Assembly: GCA_019241285.1 (NCBI GenBank)
Contig: JAFAXD010000300.1
Span: 1 to 41,072 of the forward strand
Origin: Xanthobacteraceae bacterium
Lineage (GTDB): Bacteria; Pseudomonadota; Alphaproteobacteria; Rhizobiales; Xanthobacteraceae
Reading direction: 5' to 3'
Length of the DNA stretch: 41,072 nt
Below are positions 9,169-18,264 of this stretch, one piece after another; the stretch's first letter is position 1, and every line of letters starts with the position of its first letter. The notes below the pieces were generated by a model, which was not told the DNA's origin, ran no database searches, and saw only the letters and a list, made by a program, of their open reading frames with translations. Made by a program: the position numbers and the translations under genes.

Positions 9169-10140
9169 TCACGAGCTATTTGCTCGTGCGCGATCTTGCA
9201 CGATTCTCCGGCGCTCGCGGCGCGGCCCATCGGCGCTTCGGTATTTGATGTGCTCGATGAAGGCGCGCAGCTTGGGCAGGAGCTGACGTTTGCTCGGGTA
9301 GTAGAGGAAAACACCCGGCGTCGTGATGGCAAAGGATGGGAGCAGCGCTTGCAATTGCCCATTGGCGATCGGCGCTCGGGCGAGGGGGTGTGGCACCTGC
9401 ACCAGCCCCAAGCCTTGCATCGCCGCTGCGAGAAGGGTCGGCACGTCGTGCGCGATGAGCGGTCCAGCGACGATGACCTCGAGCGTCTTGTTGCCGTCAA
9501 CAAAGCGCCACGGGGCTATCGAGCCGTCCGCGCGGCGCAGGCGAAGGCAGGCGTGATCGCGCAGATCATCGATGCGCTCCGGCCGCTTGCGCGCGCGCAG
9601 ATAATCCGGGCTGCCGACCACCACCAAAGGGAACGGTGGCGTCAGCCGCACGACCACCATATCGGGGGCGATGAACTCGCCGAGACGAATGCCGGCGTCG
9701 AAGCCTTCTGCCGCGATATCCACCGACTCCTGGGTTGCGGCAATTTCCAGCTCGATCTCTGGATAAGCCTGGTGGAAGGAGGCGAGTATCGGCTCCAGCA
9801 GCAGCGTGACGACGGGTCGGGGTACCGTGATCCGCAACAGTCCGGTCGGACGCTGCCCCAGGTCGCGGGCGACTTCGCTCGCGGCTACGAGCTCCTCGAA
9901 GGCGGGCTTTGCCCGCAACAGGAAGCGCTCTCCGGCTTCGGTCAGGCCGACACTGCGCGTGGTGCGGATGAAGAGCGCTGCGCCGATGCGCGTCTCCAGC
10001 GCGCGCACGGCTTGGCTGATCGCTGATGGCGTGACACCAAGCTGCGCCGCCGCTCTGCGAAAGCTGCGGTGCTGAGCAACGCTCAGGAACGCCTCGATGC
10101 CGTCCAGCGCGCCTTGTCTGACTGTGAAGTTTTGCTTCAT
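9169..10140 (-). CDS. LysR family transcriptional regulator
   Basis: 'LDGIEAFLSVAQHRSFRRAAAQLGVTPSAISQAVRALETRIGAALFIRTTRSVGLTEAGERFL'. Divergent from the gene at 10228. Confidence 0.94.
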   Translation of the reverse strand: MKQNFTVRQGALDGIEAFLSVAQHRSFRRAAAQLGVTPSAISQAVRALETRIGAALFIRTTRSVGLTEAGERFLLRAKPAFEELVAASEVARDLGQRPTGLLRITVPRPVVTLLLEPILASFHQAYPEIELEIAATQESVDIAAEGFDAGIRLGEFIAPDMVVVRLTPPFPLVVVGSPDYLRARKRPERIDDLRDHACLRLRRADGSIAPWRFVDGNKTLEVIVAGPLIAHDVPTLLAAAMQGLGLVQVPHPLARAPIANGQLQALLPSFAITTPGVFLYYPSKRQLLPKLRAFIEHIKYRSADGPRRERRRIVQDRARANSS

Positions 10141-10227
10141 AGCCTGAAAATATTATCGCGGATAGTAGCTCGCAGGAAGCGCCCGTATGTGTGTGGCGAA
10201 GCCACGAAGCTTGAGAGGAATGCTGCA

Positions 10228-11061
10228 ATGACCGATGTTCTTGATCGTGTGCGCGATCACTATCGCGCGACCGGCCTGGCCGAGCGGCTCAAGACTGCGC
10301 TTGCTGCGCTTGCCCCGGAAGATCAACAACTCACCTACCAGCAACTGGCCGGGCTCGACCAGTTTCACACCCGCGGGCTCGCTGCCACCGCCGAGCTTGG
10401 GAAGCTCGTCGGGATCACCACGGACATGTCGGTTCTCGATGTCGGATCGGGAGTTGGCGGGCCCGCGCGCTTTCTGGCGGCGACCTATGGCTGCCGGGTG
10501 ACCGGCATCGACCTCAGCGAGCCGTTCGTCGAGGCCGCGCGTTATCTGACGCAGCGGACAGGACAGAGCGAGCGGGTGTTGTTTGAGGCCGCGAGCGCGC
10601 TCGACCTGCCGTTCGACGACGGCCAATTCGATGTGGTGTTGCTGCAGCATGTGGTCATGAATATCGCCGACCGCGCGCGGCTCTATCGCGAGATCCGGCG
10701 CGTCCTCAAGGCGGGTGGTAAGTTTGCGACATTCGATGTGGTGTTGAACGGGCAAGCCGAGCCACATTATCCGGTCCCGTGGGCGCGAACGCCGGACACG
10801 AGCTCTCTTCTAACGCCAGCAGCGACGCGCGATGCAATCGAGGCGGCCGGTTTCCGCACGCTCGTTTGCCAAGACGACACCGAGGCTGGCAAAACCTGGG
10901 CCGCGCAATTGCGTGCAGCGTGGCCACCGCCTTCGCCAAATCTCGGCATCGTGATGGGGCCGGACTTCGCGCAGCTGGCGATGAACCTCGGACGAAATCT
11001 GATGGAGGGCAGGGTCGGTATACTCACCGCGGTGTTCGAGGCTATGTCCACGCAGACCTGA
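10228..11061 (+). CDS. Class I SAM-dependent methyltransferase
   Basis: 'MSVLDVGSGVGGPARFLAATYGCRVTGIDLSEPFVEAA' motif I/II and 'EIRRVLKAGGKFATFDVV'. Start chosen at MTDVLDRVRDHYRATGL; the ORF-track start overlaps the divergent LysR gene. Confidence 0.92.
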   Translation: MTDVLDRVRDHYRATGLAERLKTALAALAPEDQQLTYQQLAGLDQFHTRGLAATAELGKLVGITTDMSVLDVGSGVGGPARFLAATYGCRVTGIDLSEPFVEAARYLTQRTGQSERVLFEAASALDLPFDDGQFDVVLLQHVVMNIADRARLYREIRRVLKAGGKFATFDVVLNGQAEPHYPVPWARTPDTSSLLTPAATRDAIEAAGFRTLVCQDDTEAGKTWAAQLRAAWPPPSPNLGIVMGPDFAQLAMNLGRNLMEGRVGILTAVFEAMSTQT

Positions 11062-11076
11062 AGGAGGGCCGCTCTC

Positions 11077-12357
11077 ATGCACGCCGACGATCGCCGCGCG
11101 TGGATCGTGGTGGGGCTGCTGTTCACCTTCATGGTGATCAATTTCGCCGACAAGGCGGTGATCGGGATTGCTGCGGTCCCGATCATGCAGGAGCTGGAGC
11201 TCGGCCCGCGGCAATTCGGTTTGATTGGTTCGAGCTTCTTCTTGCTGTTCGCGGTCTCTTCGGTCACGACCGGCTTTCTGGTCAACCGGGTGCAGACGCG
11301 CTGGGTGCTGCTGGCGATGGGGCTGATCTGGGCGCTGACCCAGTTTCCGATGATCGGCTCCGTCGGGTTCGAAGCCTTGGTGGCTTGTCGCATCGCGCTC
11401 GGGGCAGGCGAAGGTCCCGCATCACCTGTGGCGCTGCATTCCGCCTACAAGTGGTTCCCCAACGAACGGCGTACGCTGCCGACGGCCATCATCGTCAATG
11501 GCGGTGCGATCGGCGTCGTGGTGGCGCTGCCGCTGCTCAACTGGGTGATTGTGCGTTGGACGTGGCACTGGGCGTTCGGCTTGCTCGGCCTCGCCGGCCT
11601 CGTGTGGTGCGCCTTGTGGCTCGCGTTCGGCCGCGAAGGGGCGCTGGACAACGGGAGCGCAACGGCGAGCGATCCGGCGCAATCATCGGTGCGGATCGGC
11701 TATGGTCAATTGTTGTTGAGCCCCACGATCCTGGCGTGCTGGGCGGCATCGTTCGGTGCCAACTGGGCTTTGTCGCTCGCGCTCTCGTGGCTAGGCGCGT
11801 ATTTCGTCAAGGGTCTTGGGCTTGCGCAGAGTTCGATCGGGTTCCTGGGAGCGCTGAGCGCCGGCAGCACCGCGATGGCGATGCTGGCGGCTGGTTGGTA
11901 TTCACAACGGCTGCTGGCGCGCAGCTTCTCGAGCAGACTGGCACGCGGCATCCTCGCCAGCTTGAGCGTCGTTCTTGGCGGCGCTGCGCTGACCCTGCTG
12001 CCCTACGTTCCGGGCATATCCCTCAAGATTGCCCTCGTCACGCTCGGCGTGGCGCTGCCGTCAGTGATCTACGTGATCAGCAATGCAATCGTCGCTGAGA
12101 TCACCCCGCCGGCGCAACGCGGCGCACTGCTCGCGATCAGCACCGCCGTGGCGAGCTCAGCCGGTCTGCTCGCACCTTATGTGATGGGCAGCGTCATTGA
12201 GAGCGCTGCGACTCCGCTCGACGGGTTCCACACCGGCTTCTTCATGTGCGGGGTTATTTTGTTGGTCGGTGGCGGCATCGCCATGGCCCTGATAAATCCT
12301 GAGCGCGAGACAAAACGGCAGTCGACGAGGCTACGCCCGCTCGCCGCGCCGGTTTAA
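11077..12357 (+). CDS. MFS transporter
   Basis: 'VVGLLFTFMVINFADKAVIGIAAVPIMQELELGPRQFGLIGSSFFLLFAVSSVTTGFLVNR' and about 12 hydrophobic segments. Follows the methyltransferase by 15 nt. Confidence 0.93.
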   Translation: MHADDRRAWIVVGLLFTFMVINFADKAVIGIAAVPIMQELELGPRQFGLIGSSFFLLFAVSSVTTGFLVNRVQTRWVLLAMGLIWALTQFPMIGSVGFEALVACRIALGAGEGPASPVALHSAYKWFPNERRTLPTAIIVNGGAIGVVVALPLLNWVIVRWTWHWAFGLLGLAGLVWCALWLAFGREGALDNGSATASDPAQSSVRIGYGQLLLSPTILACWAASFGANWALSLALSWLGAYFVKGLGLAQSSIGFLGALSAGSTAMAMLAAGWYSQRLLARSFSSRLARGILASLSVVLGGAALTLLPYVPGISLKIALVTLGVALPSVIYVISNAIVAEITPPAQRGALLAISTAVASSAGLLAPYVMGSVIESAATPLDGFHTGFFMCGVILLVGGGIAMALINPERETKRQSTRLRPLAAPV

Positions 12358-12996
12358 GCGCGTCACCCGTTCGCGCCGAATGACCGTGTCGATCAGCGCG
12401 GAGACGCGCTCCTGCGGAAAAGGCGTGCCCGTCATCAACCGACAAAAGAAGATGGCGCCGAGCAGGGCGAAAGCTGCAAGCTCCGGATCAATACGAGCCG
12501 GAAAGTCTCCCGAAGCAACGCCATTGGCGATCAAAGCAATGGTCGGTTTGCGTGCCTCGGCCTGGAACTGGTGATGAAACCTGCGCACGGCACGATCCCG
12601 CTCCGCGCCGTCAATGAGAGCCGGAAGACAAGCCGAGAACGGCGAGTCCGCAACCACATCGGCGACGTGGCGCAGAATACGCTCGAGCTTCTCACGCGGC
12701 GAGCCGGTCACTAGCTCCGGGTCGCGCTGTTGTTGGAGCAGCTTGAACGCGTCGGCGATCAGCGCGATCTTGTCCGGCCAATGGCGGTAGATCGTCGCTT
12801 TGCCGACGCCGGCGCGCCGCGCGGCAGACTCGATGGTGAGCGCGCCGTAGCCCACATCGCTGAGCTCGTCGAGCACCGCCTGGAGAATGATTTGGCGCGA
12901 GCGCTCGATCCTCGGGTCGACCGCGGGCTTGCGTCGCGTCCGCGCGTTTTGCCGCTTCGATGAGAATGAGCGCCGCGCCGGCTGCCGCTCAGGCAC
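12331..12996 (-). CDS. TetR/AcrR family transcriptional regulator
   Basis: 'RSRQIILQAVLDELSDVGYGALTIESAARRAGVGKATIYRHWPDKIALIADAF'. No ATG is available near the N-terminus. A GTG at 12996 overlapping the VOC stop codon is the likely start; the longer 12331..13467 ORF reads out-of-frame through the VOC gene. Confidence 0.88.
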   Translation of the reverse strand: MPERQPARRSFSSKRQNARTRRKPAVDPRIERSRQIILQAVLDELSDVGYGALTIESAARRAGVGKATIYRHWPDKIALIADAFKLLQQQRDPELVTGSPREKLERILRHVADVVADSPFSACLPALIDGAERDRAVRRFHHQFQAEARKPTIALIANGVASGDFPARIDPELAAFALLGAIFFCRLMTGTPFPQERVSALIDTVIRRERVTRLNRRGERA

Positions 12997-13411
12997 GACC
13001 GGCTTTCGAACCCGAGCCCGGGGCGCGATACGCCGCCGTATTGCCCTCAAACAGTTCGACCAGGTTCCCCGATGGGTCTTCGAGCAGGATCTGCTTGCCG
13101 CCGGTGCCCTGGATGACGTCGCTGCGGAAGCGACAGCCTGCCGACTTGAGCGCGGCGATCGTCGCGTCCAACTGCTCGACGAGGAGATGGATCCGGTTCC
13201 ACCCACCGGGTTTTTGCTCCTCGCCGGACGGCATTTTCGCTCCGCCGCCGACGCCGGGGGAGGGCTTGGTGAGATAGAGATGCATGTCGCCGCGCGAGAT
13301 CTCGGCAAAGCCCGGGGCCGGGTGCATCTCGACTTTGAAACCGAGATGCCTGGTGTAGAAGTCGATCGCGGCGCTGACGTCGTTGACGATGTAGCGGAAA
13401 CAAGCGGCCAT
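12989..13411 (-). CDS. VOC family protein (glyoxalase/bleomycin-resistance superfamily)
   Basis: 'RYIVNDVSAAIDFYTRHLGFKVEMHPAPGFAEISRGDMHLYL...GGKQILLEDPSGNLVELFE'. Confidence 0.92.
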   Translation of the reverse strand: MAACFRYIVNDVSAAIDFYTRHLGFKVEMHPAPGFAEISRGDMHLYLTKPSPGVGGGAKMPSGEEQKPGGWNRIHLLVEQLDATIAALKSAGCRFRSDVIQGTGGKQILLEDPSGNLVELFEGNTAAYRAPGSGSKAGRA

Positions 13412-13571
13412 GGCTCGTCTCTCCTTCGTTCATTTCGTCGGCTATGTGTAGAACGTATCCGTTTCACAGCGATACGTCAACGTTTCATAATAGTGACTGG
13501 CGAGCCTTATTGCCGCCGACGCAAAAGGCTGATCTATCGAAAAGGATCGGCGCCGGAACCGGAGGTAATGC

Positions 13572-13916
13572 ATGACTGAGACGCAGCGCTTCGTCGATCC
13601 CGATGCGGCCGGGTGGATCGCAATTGATTTTTTGCCGGGCGTCACTCTGCTGCCGCTCGCTCAGCCTGTGCAGGACGGGTCGATCCACCGCACGCGACTG
13701 GTGCAAGGCACGGTCATTCCGGTCCACACGCACCCGGCAGATGAATACGTCATGGTGTTGAGCGGTACTGTTGAGACCGGCGGCCGACGATGCGGCGCCG
13801 GCACTTTCTGGATCACCCCAGCGGGGACCCGGCAGGGTCCCCACGTCGCCGTCACTGACGCTGAGCTTCTGACCGTCCGTCTTGGCGCGATGGGACCGTT
13901 CGGCGAGCAGGAATGA
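13572..13916 (+). CDS. Cupin domain protein
   Basis: 'QGTVIPVHTHPADEYVMVLSGTVETGGRRCGAGTFWITPAGTRQGPH' is a conserved cupin barrel motif. Confidence 0.85.
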   Translation: MTETQRFVDPDAAGWIAIDFLPGVTLLPLAQPVQDGSIHRTRLVQGTVIPVHTHPADEYVMVLSGTVETGGRRCGAGTFWITPAGTRQGPHVAVTDAELLTVRLGAMGPFGEQE

Positions 13917-13928
13917 CCCCGCGATGCG

Positions 13929-14447
13929 TTACGTCATGCGCATCGGAATGGCGCCGAAGAAATCACGTTTGCCGATCTCGACGCCGCAATGGCGCAGGAT
14001 GTCGTAAGCGGTGGTGAGGTGGAAGTAGTAGTTCGGCAGCACGAAGTGGTTCAGATAGTCCGCACCTTTCATGTGTCCCTTGTTGGTTGGGCCGAGCGGA
14101 AAGATGATTTCACGCTCGGCTGAGTCGTCGATTTTCTTCGCGTCGAGCGTCTTCACAAAAGCCATCGTCTTGGCGATGCGCGCTTTGAGATCGGCGATCG
14201 TCGTCTCGGTGTCCTCATAGCGCGGCGGGTCGATGCCGGCGAGCCGCGCGCCGCCGTTTTTCGCCTGGTCGCAAGCGCTCTGCACCTGCCGGGTCAATGG
14301 GAACATATCGGGGAAAAGGCGAGCATTGAGAAGCACCGCGGGATCGATCTTCTTGCCTTCGCAGTAAGCCGCGGCCTTGTCGAGGAGCACGGACAGCGCG
14401 TTGAGACTGATCTCGAAAACCGGAATTGACGCGTTGGACAGCGACAT
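13929..14447 (-). CDS. DUF1993 domain-containing protein
   Basis: 'VFEISLNALSVLLDKAAAYCEGKKIDPAVLLNARLFPDMFPLTRQVQSACDQAKNGGARLAG...LPNYYFHLTTAYDILRHCGVEIGKRDFFG'. Confidence 0.88.
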   Translation of the reverse strand: MSLSNASIPVFEISLNALSVLLDKAAAYCEGKKIDPAVLLNARLFPDMFPLTRQVQSACDQAKNGGARLAGIDPPRYEDTETTIADLKARIAKTMAFVKTLDAKKIDDSAEREIIFPLGPTNKGHMKGADYLNHFVLPNYYFHLTTAYDILRHCGVEIGKRDFFGAIPMRMT

Positions 14448-14495
14448 TGTGGGTAACCTCGTTTCGGTGAGCGAATCCGAATCCGACGTGGAGGC

Positions 14496-15056
14496 TCAGG
14501 CGCGCTTCCATGCACCGGCGGCCACCAGTTCGTCCATCGCTTGATCGGTGAACTCGGCCTTCGGGGCGTTGCCGCCGATCACAAACATGAGAATGGCTTG
14601 CGCATCGGGATCACCGTCCGTGATATTCTCGAACCGCCGTGCAACACCCGGCGGGAAGGACACGACATCCAGCGGTCCGACGTCGACGTAATCGGTCTCG
14701 CCCTTCTCGTTCTCCCAACTGCATCGCCAGCGGCCGGTCATCGGGATGAAGGTTTCGTTGGTGTCGTGGTTGTGCATCATCGGACCGTTGCCGGGCTTGG
14801 CGCGGCAGTAACCGAGGTTGAAGCCTTCCGAAATCGGGATGGCCGCGAGCCGCGACGCCTCATCACCGACCGGTGAGGTCACCGCATCGCCTTCGCCTTG
14901 CGGTGGCTGGAAACCGATGACGTTGTAGAGGGTGCGAATGCAGCCCTTCATGTTGCTATCCGGCAGGCCACCGTCAGAGCCTTTCAGATCCTTGAAGCGG
15001 GCGACGCGCTTCATCATATGCGCGCGAGCAAGCCCGGAGCGCGGCAGCGTTTCCAT
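14496..15056 (-). CDS. Cupin domain protein
   Basis: 'MMHNHDTNETFIPMTGRWRCSWENEKGETDYVDVGPLDVVSFPPGVARRFEN'. Start chosen at METLPRSGLARAHMM. Confidence 0.82.
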   Translation of the reverse strand: METLPRSGLARAHMMKRVARFKDLKGSDGGLPDSNMKGCIRTLYNVIGFQPPQGEGDAVTSPVGDEASRLAAIPISEGFNLGYCRAKPGNGPMMHNHDTNETFIPMTGRWRCSWENEKGETDYVDVGPLDVVSFPPGVARRFENITDGDPDAQAILMFVIGGNAPKAEFTDQAMDELVAAGAWKRA

Positions 15057-15160
15057 GGTGATCCTCCCTTGGTATCGCGCGCAGGGTGACACAATCATCC
15101 GACTGAGAATAGCCGCAATACCGGTCACACCGTCCTGCTACTTGTCAGTAAGGAGCGGAA

Positions 15161-16036
15161 ATGAACGTCATGCCGGATCATCATCAACCCGCAGCACCCG
15201 AGAGTACCGCAGCACGCGTCGCCCTGTGGCGCGCCCTACATGTCGAGATCGATCACCCGCCGCATGTGCTCGATGACGTGATCGGTCTCAAGTTGCTCGC
15301 TCCCGATCCGGACTGGCGCCGTCGCGGCGACATGGATCCGCAGTTCACCCGGCCGTTCCGCGCGTCGATCGTGGCGCGGGCGCGATTCATCGAGGACCTG
15401 GTGCTGGAACAGGCCGGCCGCGGCGTCACCCAGTACGTAATCCTTGGCGCCGGGCTCGACAGCTTCGCACAGCGGCGGCCGGAGAGGGCGTCGGGCTTGC
15501 GTATATTCGAGATCGATCAGCCAGGTCCGCAGGCCTGGAAGCGCCAGCGCCTGATCGAGCTTGGCTTCGGCGTGCCCGACTGGCTGCGCTTCGTGCCGGT
15601 CGATTTCGAGGCGGGTGGTTCCTGGCATGACGGCCTCATGCGCGCCGGCTTTGATACCGGCAAACCAGCGATCGTCGTCTCCACGGGAGTGAGCATGTAT
15701 CTCAGTAAGGAGGCGAATGCTGCGACGCTGCGCCAGGTCGCGGCGCTCGCGCCCGGATCGACCCTCGCCATGACGTTTCTGTTTCCGCTGCAGCTGGCGG
15801 ACCCCGAGGTCCGCCCGGGGCTCGAGATGGCGGAGAAGGGAGCGCGCGCCAGCGGCACGCCATTCCTCAGTTTCTTCACGCCGGCGGAGATCATCGCGCT
15901 CGCCCGCGCAGCTGGCTTCGTAGCTGCGTGCCATGTCTCGGCAGCTTATCTGACGCAGCGCTATTTCGCGGGCCGCAGCGATGGTCTGCGACCGCCTAAC
16001 AATGCTGAGGAGTTGCTCGTGGCAACAACGCGGTGA
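15161..16036 (+). CDS. Class I SAM-dependent methyltransferase, leucine carboxyl methyltransferase (LCM)-like family
   Basis: 'FIEDLVLEQAGRGVTQYVILGAGLDSFAQRRPE...IFEIDQPGPQAWKRQRL...STGVSMYLSKEA' is typical of the LCM/SAM-MT family. Confidence 0.92.
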   Translation: MNVMPDHHQPAAPESTAARVALWRALHVEIDHPPHVLDDVIGLKLLAPDPDWRRRGDMDPQFTRPFRASIVARARFIEDLVLEQAGRGVTQYVILGAGLDSFAQRRPERASGLRIFEIDQPGPQAWKRQRLIELGFGVPDWLRFVPVDFEAGGSWHDGLMRAGFDTGKPAIVVSTGVSMYLSKEANAATLRQVAALAPGSTLAMTFLFPLQLADPEVRPGLEMAEKGARASGTPFLSFFTPAEIIALARAAGFVAACHVSAAYLTQRYFAGRSDGLRPPNNAEELLVATTR

Positions 16037-16066
16037 AGATGGTTGATCGGCAGATGGCCCGGCTCG

Positions 16067-16945
16067 TCAATGCACGGTATTGGCCAGGTGCCGCAGTTTG
16101 TCGGGATTGCGCGTGACATAGACTGCAGCCACGCGGTCATCCTCGATCTCGAGCGCGGTGGTCTGGAGGATGCCGCCGCCCTCGATCGTGATAAATCCCG
16201 GGAGCCCGTTGATCAGGCCGTAGCGCACCAATCGAGACTTGTTGATGGCAAAGATCGCCGCGAACCGCGCGAACAGTTGCATGACAGCCTCCACTCCAAT
16301 GACCGGTGCTCCGTGCGCGCTCGCCTTGCCGCCGCCATCCGCGTAGGTGGTGACGTCAGCCGTGAGCAGCGCGCGCAAGTGCTCCATCTCGCCGTTGCGG
16401 GACGCCGCAAAGAAGGCTTGCGCGATTTCCAAGCCGCGTTCCTTCGGCACTGGATAACGCGGACGGTTGGCACGAACGTGCGTCCGGGCGCGACTTGCCA
16501 GCTGACGGCAGGTCGCTGGTTCGCGCTCGATCGTGGCGGCGACCTCATCAAAGTCGAGCCCGAACACGTCGTGCAGCAGGAAGGCAGCGCGTTCCAACGG
16601 CGACAGTCGCTCCAGCGCCATCAGCAGCGGCAGCGTGACATCGTCGGGCTCATCCTCGCCCGGTTCAACAATGGGCTCCGGCAGCCAAGTCCCGACGTAG
16701 GTTTCGCGCTCGCGCCGGACGGACTTCAATCGGTCGAGACACAAGCGCGTGACGATGCGGCGCAGAAATGCGGCGGGTTCGCGCACCTTCTCCCGATCGA
16801 CATCGAGCCAGCGCAGGAACGCGTCCTGCACCACGTCCTCCGCGTCGGCAACCGAGCCCAGCATCCGATAGGCGGCGCGGACCAGCGCCGGCCGCAGCGG
16901 ATCAAACACCGCGGCGGCCTCCTGGCTCGATGCGGATGCCATCAA
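16067..16945 (-). CDS. ECF sigma factor, ECF41 (SigJ-like) group with fused SnoaL-like C-terminal domain
   Basis: 'VRAAYRMLGSVADAEDVVQDAFLRWLDVDREKVREPAAFLRRIVTRLCLDRLKS', the linker motif YVGTWLPEP, then ADGGGK and NGLPG in the C-terminal extension. These match the ECF41 hallmark motifs. Confidence 0.92.
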   Translation of the reverse strand: MMASASSQEAAAVFDPLRPALVRAAYRMLGSVADAEDVVQDAFLRWLDVDREKVREPAAFLRRIVTRLCLDRLKSVRRERETYVGTWLPEPIVEPGEDEPDDVTLPLLMALERLSPLERAAFLLHDVFGLDFDEVAATIEREPATCRQLASRARTHVRANRPRYPVPKERGLEIAQAFFAASRNGEMEHLRALLTADVTTYADGGGKASAHGAPVIGVEAVMQLFARFAAIFAINKSRLVRYGLINGLPGFITIEGGGILQTTALEIEDDRVAAVYVTRNPDKLRHLANTVH

Positions 16946-18183
16946 GCCGCCTGTCCTGAGACGTTGGCCGGCGCCGCATCCAGCCGGCCGGCGCGTGCGG
17001 CCAAGTTGGTGTTGGAGGCCGCGAGCAATGCCTCAGCGTTGCCATCGGCGGGCGGATAGATCACTTGCGTGTTGATCAGCCGCTTCATTGCCTTGCCCTC
17101 GCTGCCGGTTTTCTCGACGCGCCGCTCCCAGCCTTGGGTGACGACCGCGCCGGAGCGGCCGAGATCGAGGCAGGTCACGTAGCGCAGTTGCGTATAGGGT
17201 AGCGGCGGCATGCCAAGCAGGTCGCGCGCCGCATTCTCGCCGGCAACACGACCGAGCTGTCCGGCGTGCTGGCAGGACTGCAAGGTCCGGTGCCCGTCGC
17301 CAGTATCCGCCGCCGCGGCGTCGCCAGCGACGAACACATCAGGGGCGGCCGGCGCTCTCAGGTTCATATCAACAATGACGCGGCCAAGCTCATCCCGCGC
17401 GCCCGAGAGCTGCGCCGCGAACGGCGAGGCGGCCATCCCGGTTGCGAGCACGACCGCATCGGCCGCAACAACGCTGCCATCGACGAAACTCACACGGTCC
17501 GCCGCCAGCGCCTGGATCGTGGCGCCGAGGCGCAGCTCGACGTGGGCGGCCGCCAACGCCGCCGCGATGACCGGCCGCGGTCGGGGTCCGAGCTCTGGTC
17601 CGATGGTCGCGGACCGGTCGATCAGCACGATGGTCAGTCGCTCGGCCGCGCCAACGCCGCCGTGCACCACGAGGCGGTCGCGCAGCTCAAGCGCGAGCTC
17701 AATGCCGGTGAAGCCAGCGCCGACCACGGCGATGGTCGGATTTGTGATTTCGCGGGCGATCTCGCGCAGGCGCCGGTCAAAGGCGACGGCCTCCGCCTGG
17801 GTATCAACCGAAAATGCGCCCTCGGCACCGGGCACCGGTGGCCGGCGCATGCGGCTGCCGGTCGCGACGACGAGGCGGTCGTAGGGGAGGTGGCCGCCAT
17901 CGGCAAGCGTCACGGTTTTACCCGCAGTATCGAGGCCGATCGCTTCGCCGCGCGTGAAGCCGATATCAACCTTGTGCAGCAGCGGCGGCACGGCGACTGC
18001 GAGCGTCTCGGGCCGCGCTTCGTAGAGCCGCGGCCGGATTTCGAGCATCGGCTCGCGCGAAAGCAGCGTTATCCGGGCTCGCGCGCCGGCAACGCGTCGC
18101 GCCGCGACCGCCGCCCAGAAGCCGGCGAAGCCGCCGCCAACGACCAGGATATTCTCAGACATGTCACGCACTCCCATGCTCAT
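16942..18183 (-). CDS. NAD(P)/FAD-dependent oxidoreductase (NDH-2-like)
   Basis: 'NILVVGGGFAGFWAAVAARRVAG', 'IAVVGAGFTGIELALELRDR' and 'APDVFVAGDAAAAD'. The stop overlaps the sigma factor start by 4 nt. Confidence 0.92.
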   Translation of the reverse strand: MSMGVRDMSENILVVGGGFAGFWAAVAARRVAGARARITLLSREPMLEIRPRLYEARPETLAVAVPPLLHKVDIGFTRGEAIGLDTAGKTVTLADGGHLPYDRLVVATGSRMRRPPVPGAEGAFSVDTQAEAVAFDRRLREIAREITNPTIAVVGAGFTGIELALELRDRLVVHGGVGAAERLTIVLIDRSATIGPELGPRPRPVIAAALAAAHVELRLGATIQALAADRVSFVDGSVVAADAVVLATGMAASPFAAQLSGARDELGRVIVDMNLRAPAAPDVFVAGDAAAADTGDGHRTLQSCQHAGQLGRVAGENAARDLLGMPPLPYTQLRYVTCLDLGRSGAVVTQGWERRVEKTGSEGKAMKRLINTQVIYPPADGNAEALLAASNTNLAARAGRLDAAPANVSGQAA

Positions 18184-18204
18184 CTCCGTGGTTTTCGCCG
18201 AGAT

Positions 18205-18231
18205 GACGATTGGCGAGGACGATTTGTGACA
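18205..18231 (-). promoter_or_regulatory. Candidate ECF41-type promoter (TGTCACA-N16-CGTC, minus strand)
   Basis: Minus strand reads TGTCACA AATCGTCCTCGCCAAT CGTC, ending 22 nt upstream of the oxidoreductase ATG at 18183. Confidence 0.65.
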
Positions 18232-18264
18232 TGGGGCGCAAATTTCTTTTCGGAGGGCGGCGGA

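Noticed and set aside
10779-12098. 439-aa plus-strand ORF in an alternative frame of the MFS transporter
   Set aside because: The other frame encodes a canonical MFS protein; this one is low-complexity Arg/Gly.
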